Source: Desulfosporosinus sp. UBA4726
Lineage (GTDB): Bacteria; Bacillota; Desulfitobacteriia; Desulfitobacteriales; Desulfitobacteriaceae
Assembly (NCBI GenBank): GCA_002404215.1
Contig: DHJG01000109.1
Coordinates: 1-35,195, forward strand
Reading direction: 5' to 3'
Length of the DNA stretch: 35,195 bases
A model generated the notes under the pieces. It searched no databases and was not told the origin of the DNA. It worked only from the letters and a program-made list of their open reading frames with translations. Position 1 is the stretch's first letter. Each line of letters opens with the position of its first letter. Both the position numbers and the translations under genes were made by a program. This document shows, in pieces, positions 1 through 8,860 of this stretch.

Positions 1-533
1 CATCTTTTTAAATGGAATTATCACCATTTCGTTATCAGCAGAGTTACACCTTCTAGGTGAAAATTACATTTTTTTCCTTCTCATTTTCAGAAATAGGAAA
101 AAATTTATAGAAGGTAACGGTCAGTCTAGCAATTTCATTATCTTCATAAGAACATGATTTCTCAATTATACCCTCGAAGCTAGCAGAAATTTGTCACCAC
201 TCGGCCTTCAAAGCTCTTCGACCTTTTTTAAATTAAATGATTTTTATTCATTTGAAAAGAATATTGATAGAGTTTGACCTAATTGTTCTCAAGAAGAATC
301 ATTCCCATATATAGCCATAAATGCTTAAATACTTATGTCAAATTGGGTTAATTTCATAGGAAAAACATCTCCAAGCCTTTTCAACATAGAGATGTTTGCT
401 GCGGACCAAAATTTTCTTATAATCAATAGCAGTATTTTAGGTATACAATTGATTTACATACCTATTTCAAATAGTTTATTAGTATACTTTCTATTTTAAA
501 ACTCTGTATCCCTTGGTATTCCCTTCCTGTCTG
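1..533. other. AT-rich gene-free stretch downstream of spo0A
   Basis: No gene can be supported here. The DNA is clearly more AT-rich than the coding regions. It holds one imperfect terminator-like hairpin (363-397), listed separately. A plus-strand frame is open from the window edge to a stop at 155-157, but its translation is low-complexity and hydrophobic with no recognisable motif. A minus-strand ATG near position 33 runs off the left edge after nine codons and has no well-placed ribosome binding site. I saw no tRNA, repeat or insertion sequence end. Confidence 0.5.
363..397 (-). terminator. Possible weak terminator of spo0A
   Basis: A 9-bp inverted repeat (AAACATCTC at 363-371 with GAGATGTTT at 389-397) has a 17-nt loop. 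On the minus strand it is followed by a short T tract (TTTTTCC). The stem is AT-rich and lies about 135 nt past the spo0A stop, so it is weaker than the other terminators in the window. Confidence 0.4.
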
Positions 534-1355
534 CTAGTACATTGTAGCCATACGCAGTTTATCAGCAACCATCGCTATAAATTCTGAATTAGTGGGCTTA
601 CCGCGATCGATATTAATGGTATAACCAAAAAAGCGATTCATAAAATCCACGTTTCCACGATCCCATGCCAATTCAATGGCATGACGAATTGCCCGTTCAA
701 CACGACTTGGAGTAGTGTTATATTTTACAGCAATCATGGGATAAAGCTCTTTAGTTACAGCTCCAAGTAGCGATATATTCACGACTACACTAACAATAGC
801 ATCCCTTATATATTGGTACCCTTTGACATGCGCCGGTACCCCCATCTGATGAATCATTCGGGTGACCTCAACTTCAAGATTTTTACTTGTGGGCACCACT
901 CCATTAGATATCTGTGCATTGGAAGTATTCTCTACGTGCGTCATTAAATTTGTGAATGAAGACTGATTCGTTGTTTCTGTAAAGCCATCATGTAATTGCC
1001 GAATGCGTTTGCCTAATGTATCCAGATCAAAAGGCTTTAGCAAGTAATAATCGGCACCAAGGTTTACCGCACGTTGTGTCATTGATTCCTGCCCAAATGC
1101 AGTAAAAATTATTATTCGTGGTCTTTGTGCTACATTTTGAAGTTTTTCGAGTACACCTAAACCATCAAGGTGGGGCATAATAATATCTAAGATGACCACA
1201 TCCGGCTCTTCACGATAAATTAGTTCTAGAGCCTCATTCCCGTGATATGCAACCCCAACAAGACTCATATCTTCTTGTCGTTCTATAAATTCTTTAATTA
1301 TCTCAACAAACTCCCGATTATCATCTGCCAACAAGACTCGTATAGGCCTTTGCAT
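534..1355 (-). CDS. spo0A: Spo0A, sporulation master response regulator
   Basis: This is the transcription factor that commits the cell to sporulation once phosphorylated by the phosphorelay or by orphan kinases. Residues 1-125 form a receiver domain, with acidic DD near residue 11, phospho-acceptor Asp57 (VVILDIIMP) and the conserved Lys in LLKPFD. Residues about 155-273 form the Spo0A DNA-binding domain, with KGYQYIRDAI and the helix TPSRVERAIRHAIE. The 273-aa product is close to the usual ~267. The frame extends 12 codons upstream, but those candidates lack a ribosome binding site or sit on top of one. The ATG at 1355 is preceded by GGAGG with an 11-nt gap. The gene is monocistronic, lies downstream of spoIVB as in B. 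subtilis, and is separated from it by a strong terminator. Confidence 0.97.
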   Translation of the reverse strand: MQRPIRVLLADDNREFVEIIKEFIERQEDMSLVGVAYHGNEALELIYREEPDVVILDIIMPHLDGLGVLEKLQNVAQRPRIIIFTAFGQESMTQRAVNLGADYYLLKPFDLDTLGKRIRQLHDGFTETTNQSSFTNLMTHVENTSNAQISNGVVPTSKNLEVEVTRMIHQMGVPAHVKGYQYIRDAIVSVVVNISLLGAVTKELYPMIAVKYNTTPSRVERAIRHAIELAWDRGNVDFMNRFFGYTINIDRGKPTNSEFIAMVADKLRMATMY

Positions 1356-1406
1356 CTGTCTAGTATCCTCCATCCTTCTCACCATAAACATAATTTGAAT
1401 TAATTA

Positions 1407-1434
1407 TTTCGACAATTGTCTTCTATACTCCTTC
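1407..1434 (-). promoter_or_regulatory. Candidate sigma-H promoter overlapping a 0A box, upstream of spo0A
   Basis: On the minus strand GAAGGAGTA (1426-1434) resembles the sigma-H -35 (RnAGGAwww). Twelve nucleotides later GTCGAAA (1407-1413) resembles the -10 (RnnGAAT). The -10 overlaps TGTCGAA (1408-1414), an exact Spo0A box core. Transcription would start about 45 nt before the chosen ATG, leaving its ribosome binding site intact. B. subtilis spo0A is known to use a sigma-H promoter with 0A boxes; the assignment here is by motif only. Confidence 0.55.
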
Positions 1435-1465
1435 TTTTAAAGAGAAAAATGTTCATTGATGAAGA

Positions 1466-1497
1466 AAAAGTAGCCCCTTTCTAGAGGGGCTACTTTT
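1466..1497 (-). terminator. Rho-independent terminator of spoIVB
   Basis: A perfect 12-bp stem, AAAAGTAGCCCC with GGGGCTACTTTT, has an 8-nt loop and begins 24 nt past the spoIVB stop. A and T runs flank both sides, so it could also work in the plus direction. It insulates spo0A from spoIVB. Confidence 0.95.
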
Positions 1498-1521
1498 AAA
1501 ATATAATTTTAGTTTCTATTA

Positions 1522-2781
1522 CTAAGCGGCTTTGTTGTCGCCTAATGGGCTAACCTCATTTATCATATTCTGAATAAATACCCCATATCCACGCTCCGCG
1601 TCGTTCACAAAAACATGGGTTACTGCTCCAACAAGTTTACCGTCCTGAACAATCGGACTTCCACTCATACCCTGTATTATACCACCTGTTTCTTCCAGTA
1701 AGCGTGGATCGGTCACACGAACGATCATATTTTTACTATCGGTACGATTATGCATCACGCGCTCAATTTTGATATCAAACTCTTCAATTTTTTCTCCTTT
1801 AATCACCGTATAAATCTTAGCAGGACCCACTTTAACTTCAGCTTCCCATCCAACCGGAATGGCTTCTTTGAAATAGGGATTCACAGTTTGACCCTTTAAT
1901 GTGCCAAAAATTCCGGTGATAGTATTTTTTTCAATTGTCCCAGTAAAAGGAGAATTTGAGACAAACGAGCCGATCTTTTCACCGGGATGACCGCGCTTTC
2001 CCTTTTCAATTGCATAGATTGTTGAGGCCATAATTTTACCGTTAGAAACTTCGATCTGTTGATTCGTGTCCGCATCGGTGATAACGTGCCCAAGGGCACC
2101 ATATCGATTTGAAATTGGGTCTAAAAAAGAAAGGGTTCCCACCCCCGCCGCTTCATCTCGAACGAATAAACCTACACGATATCTTCCCGTCTCCACACAG
2201 AAGATTGGTTTTAAAACTTTTTCTAAAATTTGATTCTGATGTTTGAAGGTTACATTCGCATTTCCTTTTTGCTCTCCAGCTAAATGAACTGCATCTGATA
2301 CATCTTGATCTGTATGAACCTCCTCGTTGTTAATTTTCAGGAGAATATCTCCTACTTCGATTCCAGCTTCCTTGGCAGGAAATGCTTTTCTGCCACTCTT
2401 GTCGATCACTGGGGCCTGTCCGACCACCATAACCCCCTTTGTCTGCAAAGTAACACCAATGGATTGTCCACCCGGTAATAATTTCAAGGACGGCATGACT
2501 TCAACTTCATTAGAACTTAAGGGGAAAATCCCAAATAACTTATAAACCACTTGGAATTTTTCAGATCCATTGAGTGCTGAGGCAGGTACGCATTGACTAG
2601 ATGAAACTACTTTTTCAACTTTGATTAATTGTGACCATACACCATTGAATTCAGGTTCCACTTGACTGACATGCTCGGAGAATTGAACCAACTGTTGAAG
2701 ATTATGGTTCCAACTAAGAAAGGTACAGAGCAAGAGACTGATAATGATTAATATTCTCCTAATCCTCATTTCTCTTATCAT
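1522..2781 (-). CDS. spoIVB: SpoIVB, sporulation signalling serine protease (S55)
   Basis: In B. subtilis this protease is made in the forespore and secreted into the intermembrane space, where it cuts SpoIVFA and so triggers pro-sigma-K processing in the mother cell. The protein has one N-terminal membrane segment (about residues 9-25), then a PDZ domain (IEVGDILLKINNEEV) and a C-terminal S55 peptidase domain. The catalytic His lies in YGALGHVITD and the catalytic Ser (about residue 373) in GMSGSP. The length of about 419 aa is close to the usual 426. The longer upstream frame has no ribosome binding site. GGAGG directly abuts the ATG at 2781, so the ATG at 2769 (12-nt gap) is equally possible. 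The order recN-spoIVB-spo0A is the classical one. Confidence 0.96.
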   Translation of the reverse strand: MIREMRIRRILIIISLLLCTFLSWNHNLQQLVQFSEHVSQVEPEFNGVWSQLIKVEKVVSSSQCVPASALNGSEKFQVVYKLFGIFPLSSNEVEVMPSLKLLPGGQSIGVTLQTKGVMVVGQAPVIDKSGRKAFPAKEAGIEVGDILLKINNEEVHTDQDVSDAVHLAGEQKGNANVTFKHQNQILEKVLKPIFCVETGRYRVGLFVRDEAAGVGTLSFLDPISNRYGALGHVITDADTNQQIEVSNGKIMASTIYAIEKGKRGHPGEKIGSFVSNSPFTGTIEKNTITGIFGTLKGQTVNPYFKEAIPVGWEAEVKVGPAKIYTVIKGEKIEEFDIKIERVMHNRTDSKNMIVRVTDPRLLEETGGIIQGMSGSPIVQDGKLVGAVTHVFVNDAERGYGVFIQNMINEVSPLGDNKAA

Positions 2782-2927
2782 CCTCCACTCTTTTCTCCTG
2801 TGCCTATTTCTCGTTTTTAGAGCAGATAACAATTAAGTGATTGAATTCTAATTTAAATTGTCCAAATAACTGCTCTTTCATCCTGTAAAATCTGTTCCAA
2901 AAATTCTAATACTTTGGCAATTTAGGC

Positions 2928-2963
2928 AAAAAAAACAGACTGCATAATTAGTTTGTGCAGTCT
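2928..2963 (-). terminator. Rho-independent terminator after recN
   Basis: On the minus strand AGACTGCA and TGCAGTCT form an 8-bp perfect stem (2937-2944 with 2956-2963) with an 11-nt loop. It is followed by G and then eight T (A run 2928-2935). It lies about 90 nt past the recN stop and ends the long xseA-to-recN operon. Confidence 0.93.
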
Positions 2964-3053
2964 TAGCTCGGAGAAATCCAATGAATTCATAAACTGAAAA
3001 ATATTTATTAAGGACAAAATAAAAACTCAAAATAAGCTGATTAAGGAATATAT

Positions 3054-4724
3054 CTAAACATGTTGGCCGGATCTCTGCCATAACTCCTTGGCATGTTTAA
3101 GCGTGATCTCCACTTCGCCTCCACCCAACATTCGGGCAAGTTCCTCAATGCGATGAGACTCTGATAACAATTCAACCTGCGTCCTTGTCCGACTATCCTT
3201 CACTTCTTTCACAATGCCATAATGCACGTCAGCAAATGCGGCTACTTGTGCAGCATGAGTGATACAAAAAACCTGTTTATTTTGGGCTATTTTGGCAAGC
3301 TTTTCACCTACTTTGTGAATCGTCCTGCCGCCAACCCCGCTATCTACCTCATCAAAGATAAATGTACCTACCGACTCCACTTTCGCCAGTAAACTTTTCA
3401 AAGCTAACATTAAGCGAGACATCTCTCCACCGGAAGCGACTTTTGCCAAGGGTTTAGGAGGTTCCCCTAAATTAGCGGAGAAATAAAACTCTGCGGACTC
3501 TGCCCCACCGTTCGCCGGCTCAGCGTTCGGAGTAAACCGAACTTCAAATCGGCTTCTCTCTAAGCTCAGATCCGCGAGTTCCTGGGTGAGACCATCCTCG
3601 ATTCGCTCAGCAATTATAAGACGCTTCTGGCTAAGCTCCAGAGCAATCGCTTCATAAGCCTCGCGCGTCACTATCTTCTCTTTATTAATTGTATCAAATT
3701 GTTCCTGGACATGAGTAATTTCATCTAACTCTTGAAGCATTTGCGTGCGTTTTTCTAAAACTTCTTCCACAATAGCCCCATATCTCCTGAGCCTGCTCAA
3801 CTGTATAAGCCGCTCTTCTATTCTGTCGATCCTCCCCGGTTCAAACTCGAAGTTATCCCTATACACTCTAACTTGGTCTGCCAAGTCTTCCACTCCATAA
3901 TAGATGGATTCCACTTGCTCAACAACATTAAACGTCTCATCTAGCCTAGCCAACTCTTGAAGAGCTTTTAGGGTTTGCCCCATCAGGTCAAACACCGCAA
4001 GCTTACCCGGTGAGCCCTCATAGAGTGCACCATATGCTTCAGATGACAAACTGGTAATTCGTTCTGCATTACTCAAGCGTTTCTTCTCCTGGGTAAGGTC
4101 TCCCTCTTCGCCCAGAACTGGGTTAACCTGATCGATCTCCTCAATTTGATAGCGAAGGATTTCTTCTTGTTTTCGACGTTCCTCTTCGGAAATAGACAAC
4201 TCTCGTTCTTTACGGATAATAGCTAGATAGGCTTTTGCTGCATCATTCACCTTAATAACCTCACCCTGAAGTCCCCCTAAAGCATCTAAAAGATCCCGGT
4301 GGGTTTCAGGACGGAAGAGAGAAAGATTTTCTATTTGGCCGTGTATATCTACAAGTCCCTCACAAATAGTACGATAAAGGCTCAACGGGATCGTCCGACC
4401 TTGGACACGACAGATGTTTTTTCCCGAAGTATTAAGTTCTCGATAGAGAAACAACTGACCCTCTTCGACTGGATAACCCGTCTCTTCAAGTCTTTTTAAG
4501 TACTCCGGTGCAAGATCTTCAAATACCCCTTCAATCCGAGCCTTCGTTTCCCCATGCCGGATATGATCTGCACTAGCTCGTCCACCTAGGAGAACCCCCA
4601 ACGCGTCGATTAGCATTGATTTTCCTGCCCCAGTTTCTCCGGTGAACACTGTCAAACCCCGAGCAAAATTTAAACGCACCGTTTCCATCAGACCGAAATT
4701 TTCCACGTGCAACTCCGCTAGCAT
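3054..4724 (-). CDS. recN: RecN, SMC-like DNA repair ATPase
   Basis: RecN acts early in double-strand break repair, gathering DNA ends for recombination. The 556-aa product has the family's usual length and layout: Walker A GETGAGKS (residues 29-36), a long central coiled coil rich in Glu, Gln and Arg, an ABC signature (VASGGEMSRL) and Walker B with D-loop (FIFDEVDSGVGG) near the C terminus, followed by the switch His in FCITHAAQVA. The ATG has a GGAGG site and lies 13 nt after argR. It is the last gene of the operon. Confidence 0.97.
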   Translation of the reverse strand: MLAELHVENFGLMETVRLNFARGLTVFTGETGAGKSMLIDALGVLLGGRASADHIRHGETKARIEGVFEDLAPEYLKRLEETGYPVEEGQLFLYRELNTSGKNICRVQGRTIPLSLYRTICEGLVDIHGQIENLSLFRPETHRDLLDALGGLQGEVIKVNDAAKAYLAIIRKERELSISEEERRKQEEILRYQIEEIDQVNPVLGEEGDLTQEKKRLSNAERITSLSSEAYGALYEGSPGKLAVFDLMGQTLKALQELARLDETFNVVEQVESIYYGVEDLADQVRVYRDNFEFEPGRIDRIEERLIQLSRLRRYGAIVEEVLEKRTQMLQELDEITHVQEQFDTINKEKIVTREAYEAIALELSQKRLIIAERIEDGLTQELADLSLERSRFEVRFTPNAEPANGGAESAEFYFSANLGEPPKPLAKVASGGEMSRLMLALKSLLAKVESVGTFIFDEVDSGVGGRTIHKVGEKLAKIAQNKQVFCITHAAQVAAFADVHYGIVKEVKDSRTRTQVELLSESHRIEELARMLGGGEVEITLKHAKELWQRSGQHV

Positions 4725-4737
4725 ATTGTCCCTCCTA

Positions 4738-5187
4738 TCAAAGCAAGGTGGTAAGTCGGTCTAAAACTATAGGAACAACCTCTTTAGGTTTAATAACCAG
4801 AAGAATCGTATCATCCCCTGCTATAGTGCCAATGACCTCTTCCCAACTGCTCTTATCAAACATAGCAGCTAATGCTTGTGCGTTTCCAGGAATCGTTCGA
4901 ATGACAACTAGGCTTTCTGTATCGTTAATGGAAACGACCGTTTCGCGCATCAACCGCCTAAGGCGATCTTGAAGATTAGAAGGATACACTTCAGCAGAAA
5001 CAGCATAGCGATAATCGTCACCAGCGCTTGGGACTTTGATCAAACCCATTTCCTTTATATCCCGGGAGACCGTAGCCTGAGTGACATCAAAGCCCGCAAG
5101 CCGCAATTTATCCGCAAGATCCTCCTGAGTGCGAATAATCTCTTTGCTAATAATTTCTTGGACCTTCATCTGTCGACGAGCTTTCAT
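4738..5187 (-). CDS. argR: ArgR/AhrC arginine repressor
   Basis: This is an arginine-responsive hexameric regulator of arginine biosynthesis and catabolism. The N-terminal winged helix (about residues 1-70) contains TQATVSRDIKEMGL, the family's DNA-recognition helix. The C-terminal domain contains GTIAGDDTILLVIK, whose paired Asp residues bind arginine. The 149-aa product equals the length of B. subtilis AhrC. I chose the ATG at 5187 because GGGAGG lies 7 nt before it, whereas the ATG two codons upstream is only 1 nt from that site. The placement between nadK and recN is conserved; no ARG operator is evident in the window. Confidence 0.96.
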   Translation of the reverse strand: MKARRQMKVQEIISKEIIRTQEDLADKLRLAGFDVTQATVSRDIKEMGLIKVPSAGDDYRYAVSAEVYPSNLQDRLRRLMRETVVSINDTESLVVIRTIPGNAQALAAMFDKSSWEEVIGTIAGDDTILLVIKPKEVVPIVLDRLTTLL

Positions 5188-5209
5188 CCACATGCCTCCC
5201 TGTTCTTAT

Positions 5210-6028
5210 TCACTCATGCCAACGGTCCCTCAATTTTTCTCTAACCACTTGAGGGAAACTCCTGCTCCCTACTCGAATCAGCTGAGCCTTTATAGGAGCG
5301 GTCTTAATAACTACCGTTTCTCCTGAGTGAATCTTGACACTATTTCGTCCATCAAAGGCAACAAGGCATTGCTCCCCATCCGCTAAAATAATTTCGATCT
5401 CTTCCTGATCTGACACTACCATAGGACGAGCAGACAACGTATGCGCAGCCAAAGGAGTTAGTAGAATTGCTTGGACATTCGGACTTATGATTGGCCCACC
5501 TACTGAAAGCGAATAGGCCGTAGAACCAGTTGGGGTCGCCACAATCAAGCCGTCGGCCGGATAACTGAAGGAGGGTTCCCCCGACAGATTGGCTTGAAGA
5601 GTTATCATGCCAGAACCGCTCTCCCTAGAAAACACAACATCATTTAAGACGAGCAGAGAAAGATCGTCTGCCTCGATCCGCTTAACAACCGCGCTCAACA
5701 TTAAACGCTCTTGGATAATAAATTCCTGACGTACAATTTTCTCTAAAGCTGCAAAAACTTCTTCTCGCTCAATTTCGCATAGAAACCCTAACCGCCCAAA
5801 ATTCACGCCCAATACAGGGATCCCGTACGATGCACTTTCTCGAGCTGCTTGAAGAAGGGTTCCATCGCCACCCAAGGAAATAAGAAATTGCGCTTTTCGC
5901 TCTACAATTTCTTTCCAATCTGTTAAAACGTCCCAGCCACGGACTTGGAACCAAGGCTGTATTAGCAGGGCTAACGTCTGGGCTTCCGGTTTACTCTTAT
6001 TGAGCCATAAACCAACGACTCTTTCCAT
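5210..6028 (-). CDS. nadK: NAD kinase
   Basis: The enzyme phosphorylates NAD+ to NADP+ and so controls the NADPH pool in the cytoplasm. It has GGDGT (residues 53-57) with the catalytic Asp, LNDVVF in place of the more usual NE motif, and the C-terminal glycine-rich NAD site PADGLIVATPTGSTAYSLS. The length of 272 aa fits bacterial NadK. It starts 3 nt after the tlyA stop, which indicates translational coupling. NADP supply suits the neighbouring NADPH-linked folD and nfn genes. Confidence 0.96.
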   Translation of the reverse strand: MERVVGLWLNKSKPEAQTLALLIQPWFQVRGWDVLTDWKEIVERKAQFLISLGGDGTLLQAARESASYGIPVLGVNFGRLGFLCEIEREEVFAALEKIVRQEFIIQERLMLSAVVKRIEADDLSLLVLNDVVFSRESGSGMITLQANLSGEPSFSYPADGLIVATPTGSTAYSLSVGGPIISPNVQAILLTPLAAHTLSARPMVVSDQEEIEIILADGEQCLVAFDGRNSVKIHSGETVVIKTAPIKAQLIRVGSRSFPQVVREKLRDRWHE

Positions 6029-6031
6029 CCG

Positions 6032-6841
6032 TCACTCCGTCTCTTTCTGAGCGTTTTGAACTACACGTTCTAGCTCGAAATGCCAATCTATTCCTGAATC
6101 GCTTTGTAATCCCAGCCAGGCTAAGTATTCAATATTTCCTTCTGGGCCGCGAATCGGGGAATAGTCCAAACCTAAGACACGAAAGCCTACATTTTCTGCC
6201 TGACTAAGGACAGTCTCCAAAACCTGTTTGTGAATTTTGCCATCTTTTACGACGCCTTTTTTCCCCACATGCTCTCGTCCGGCCTCAAATTGGGGCTTTA
6301 TTAAAGACAAGACTTGTCCATTGTCCTTAAGAATAGCTAACATAGCTGTGAATATCTTTGTAATTGAGATAAATGCGACATCTGAAACAACCCAATCGAC
6401 CTTTTCAGGCAGGGAAGTTTGATCAAGATAACGGGCATTTACTCGTTCCATTGAGATAACACGAGGATCAGATCGGAGTTTCCAAGCCAACTGTCCATAC
6501 CCGACATCCACGGCATAAACTCGTTTCGCGCCATTTTGCAAGACACAATCTGTAAACCCCCCAGTCGAAGAACCAATATCCGCAACCACCTGATCCTTAA
6601 ATGGGAGCTGGAAGGCTTCTACCGCTTTAGCTAGTTTTAGCCCACCACGAGATACAAATGGTAGAACTTCCCCTTTCAGTTCGATTAAGACGTTTTCCGG
6701 TAATTCCGTGCCAGGTTTGTCCACGCGCTGCCCACCGACAAACACAATCCCAGTCATGATCGTTGCCTTCGCCTTCTCTCGACTGACTGCCAATCCATTT
6801 TTGACCATTAGAACATCAATTCTTTCTTTACCCTTCGCCAC
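6032..6841 (-). CDS. tlyA: TlyA-family rRNA 2'-O-methyltransferase (S4 + FtsJ domains)
   Basis: The family is often annotated as hemolysin A, but its best supported activity is 2'-O-methylation of ribosomal RNA. An N-terminal S4 RNA-binding domain (residues 1-65, DVLMVKNGLAVSREKA) precedes a Rossmann methyltransferase with SAM loop ADIGSSTGGFTDC. Candidate catalytic Lys and Asp lie in RGGLKLAK and VVSDVAFIS, and a further Lys in LIKPQFEAG. The start is GTG, with AAGGAAGG about 12 nt upstream. It corresponds to B. subtilis yqxC, which also follows dxs. Confidence 0.94.
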   Translation of the reverse strand: MAKGKERIDVLMVKNGLAVSREKAKATIMTGIVFVGGQRVDKPGTELPENVLIELKGEVLPFVSRGGLKLAKAVEAFQLPFKDQVVADIGSSTGGFTDCVLQNGAKRVYAVDVGYGQLAWKLRSDPRVISMERVNARYLDQTSLPEKVDWVVSDVAFISITKIFTAMLAILKDNGQVLSLIKPQFEAGREHVGKKGVVKDGKIHKQVLETVLSQAENVGFRVLGLDYSPIRGPEGNIEYLAWLGLQSDSGIDWHFELERVVQNAQKETE

Positions 6842-6881
6842 AATATCTCTTTACCTTCCTTCTGTCCCTGCCCTCACCCAA

Positions 6882-8768
6882 CTAAGATTGCGCGGCGCGG
6901 CGAATCAATTGCAAGCGTTCTGCTGCTTGCAATATACCTTGAACAGATAATCCATGGGTAATATGAAGTTGAGAAATCGATCCCTGCTCCACAAATCCAG
7001 GATAACCAAGGCGTTCAAATGCTACCCCTTCGATACCTTCTTCTTCAAGAAGTTCAAGGATAGAACTCCCCATACCACCCTTTAAGACATTATCTTCGAT
7101 GGTAATAAAATTCTTTGTTAGGCCTGCATAGTGTAAAAGGAGTTCGCGATCGAGTGGATTAATAAAACGCAAGTTAATAACTGCAGCTTCCACACCTCGG
7201 TGGCGTAATTCCTGAGCTGCAAGAAGACAGGTATGAACCAAGGGGCCGACTGCAATCAAAGTCACATCCCTACCGTCACGCAAAACTTCTGCTTTGCCAA
7301 TTGGGATTTCCTTGAACGTTTCATCCGGCTTCACGCCTTGACCAACTGACCTAGGATAACGAACTGCCACCGGCCCGCTGTGTTGTAACGCCGTGTAAAG
7401 CATATGACGTAACTCATTCTCATCTTTAGGCGCCATAAAGACGAGGTTGGGTATAATCCGGAAAAAGGAAATGTCAAATACGCCGTGATGTGTTGGTCCG
7501 TCATCCCCTACGACTCCAGCGCGATCTATCGCTAAAACAACATTAGCTTGCTGTAAACAGACATCGTGCAGGACTTGGTCATAGGCTCTTTGATAAAAGG
7601 TGGAATAAATTGCGACAACGGGTTTAAGCCCCCCAAACGCCAAACCAGCTGCAAAGGTTACGGCATGTTGTTCCGCTATCCCAACATCATAAAAGCGTTC
7701 AGGAAATTCGCTTGCAAACACATTAAGACCCGTTCCACTTGGCATAGCGGCGCTGATAGCTACGATCTTAGGGTCTTCCTTGGCGAGTTTACAGAGAGTT
7801 TCCCCAAAGACCGTGGTATAGGTCGGTGGAGCGGGTTTCTTAATGACCTTTCCTGTAAGCGCATCAAACGGACCAACCCCATGAAAGACACCCGGGTTCG
7901 CCTCGGCAGGTTTATACCCTTTGCCCTTGCGTGTCACGACATGAACAAGCACCGGTCCCTTTTTCTGCTTTGCCTGCTCTAGAACCTGTTCAACTAAGGC
8001 TTCATCATGTCCATCAATTGGACCTAAATACGTGAACCCCAATTCCTCAAAGATTAGTCCCGGGACCAATAAATATTTTAAACTATCTTTGGCTTTGGCC
8101 ACCACCTTAGCAACTTTGGAGCCAATACCGGGAATACGTTTCAATAAATACTCAATATCTTCTTTTCGCTTATCATAAAGTGGGTCTGTCCTTAAGCGAT
8201 TAAGATATGAAGACATGGCCCCAACATTGGGGGAAATAGACATTTCGTTATCATTCAGGACTACAATCAAACTGCTTTCACTATGCCCCGCGTGGTTTAA
8301 GGCCTCAAAAGCCATACCACCAGTCATTGCCCCATCTCCGATCACCGCCACAACATGGTGACTCTCTCTGAGGACATCTCGGGCTTTGGCAAATCCTACT
8401 GCTGCGGAAATGGAGGTACTGGAATGGCCAGTTTCAAAACAATCATGAGTACTCTCCGCACGTTTAGGAAAACCAGACAGTCCGTGGCATTGACGAATAG
8501 TTTTAAATTGGTCCAATCGACCAGTTAAAAGTTTATGTACATAGGTCTGATGACCCACGTCCCAAATGATCTTATCGCAAGGGCTGTCAAATTTTCGATG
8601 TAAAGCCAACGTGAGTTCTACAACTCCGAGGTTCGAAGCTAAATGCCCACCATTTCTGGAGACCACATCAATCATTTCTTGCCGAATCTCTTGCGCCAGT
8701 GTTTTGAGTTCAGTTGAGTCTAAAGTGCGCAAGTCCTTCGGCTCATGAATTTTCTCTAGTAGTCCCAT
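6882..8768 (-). CDS. dxs: 1-deoxy-D-xylulose-5-phosphate synthase
   Basis: This is the first enzyme of the MEP isoprenoid pathway; it condenses pyruvate with glyceraldehyde 3-phosphate using thiamine diphosphate. The 628-aa product has the usual length. GDGAMTGG (residues 144-151) with the following LNDNEMSIS is the ThDP/Mg motif, and EQHAVTFAAGLAFGG with the activating Glu marks the pyrimidine domain. A C-terminal transketolase domain follows. ATG start with GGGGG 8 nt upstream. It lies downstream of ispA and the DUF212 gene, forming an isoprenoid block. Confidence 0.97.
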   Translation of the reverse strand: MGLLEKIHEPKDLRTLDSTELKTLAQEIRQEMIDVVSRNGGHLASNLGVVELTLALHRKFDSPCDKIIWDVGHQTYVHKLLTGRLDQFKTIRQCHGLSGFPKRAESTHDCFETGHSSTSISAAVGFAKARDVLRESHHVVAVIGDGAMTGGMAFEALNHAGHSESSLIVVLNDNEMSISPNVGAMSSYLNRLRTDPLYDKRKEDIEYLLKRIPGIGSKVAKVVAKAKDSLKYLLVPGLIFEELGFTYLGPIDGHDEALVEQVLEQAKQKKGPVLVHVVTRKGKGYKPAEANPGVFHGVGPFDALTGKVIKKPAPPTYTTVFGETLCKLAKEDPKIVAISAAMPSGTGLNVFASEFPERFYDVGIAEQHAVTFAAGLAFGGLKPVVAIYSTFYQRAYDQVLHDVCLQQANVVLAIDRAGVVGDDGPTHHGVFDISFFRIIPNLVFMAPKDENELRHMLYTALQHSGPVAVRYPRSVGQGVKPDETFKEIPIGKAEVLRDGRDVTLIAVGPLVHTCLLAAQELRHRGVEAAVINLRFINPLDRELLLHYAGLTKNFITIEDNVLKGGMGSSILELLEEEGIEGVAFERLGYPGFVEQGSISQLHITHGLSVQGILQAAERLQLIRRAAQS

Positions 8769-8860
8769 TCTTCTTGCCCCCTCGTTTATTTGGTCTAGTC
8801 AGGTTCCAAACCGTAATTTTTTCATCCTCAACTAGGACAATCCCGACCCTACCCGGCACC

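Noticed and set aside
2..157. Plus-strand frame open from the window edge for 51 codons
   Set aside because: No start is visible, composition is hydrophobic and AT-driven, no motif is recognisable, and every supported gene runs the other way. An open run of this size is expected by chance among six frames in AT-rich DNA.
2878..3081. 67-codon minus-strand frame overlapping the recN end
   Set aside because: It overlaps recN in another frame and runs through the terminator; no motif or ribosome binding site supports it.
4738..5187. ARG-box autoregulation of argR
   Set aside because: No operator-like palindrome was found next to argR, which lies inside a long operon.
7566..7982. 138-codon plus-strand frame inside dxs
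   Set aside because: It is antisense to the conserved Dxs core and has no recognisable domain.
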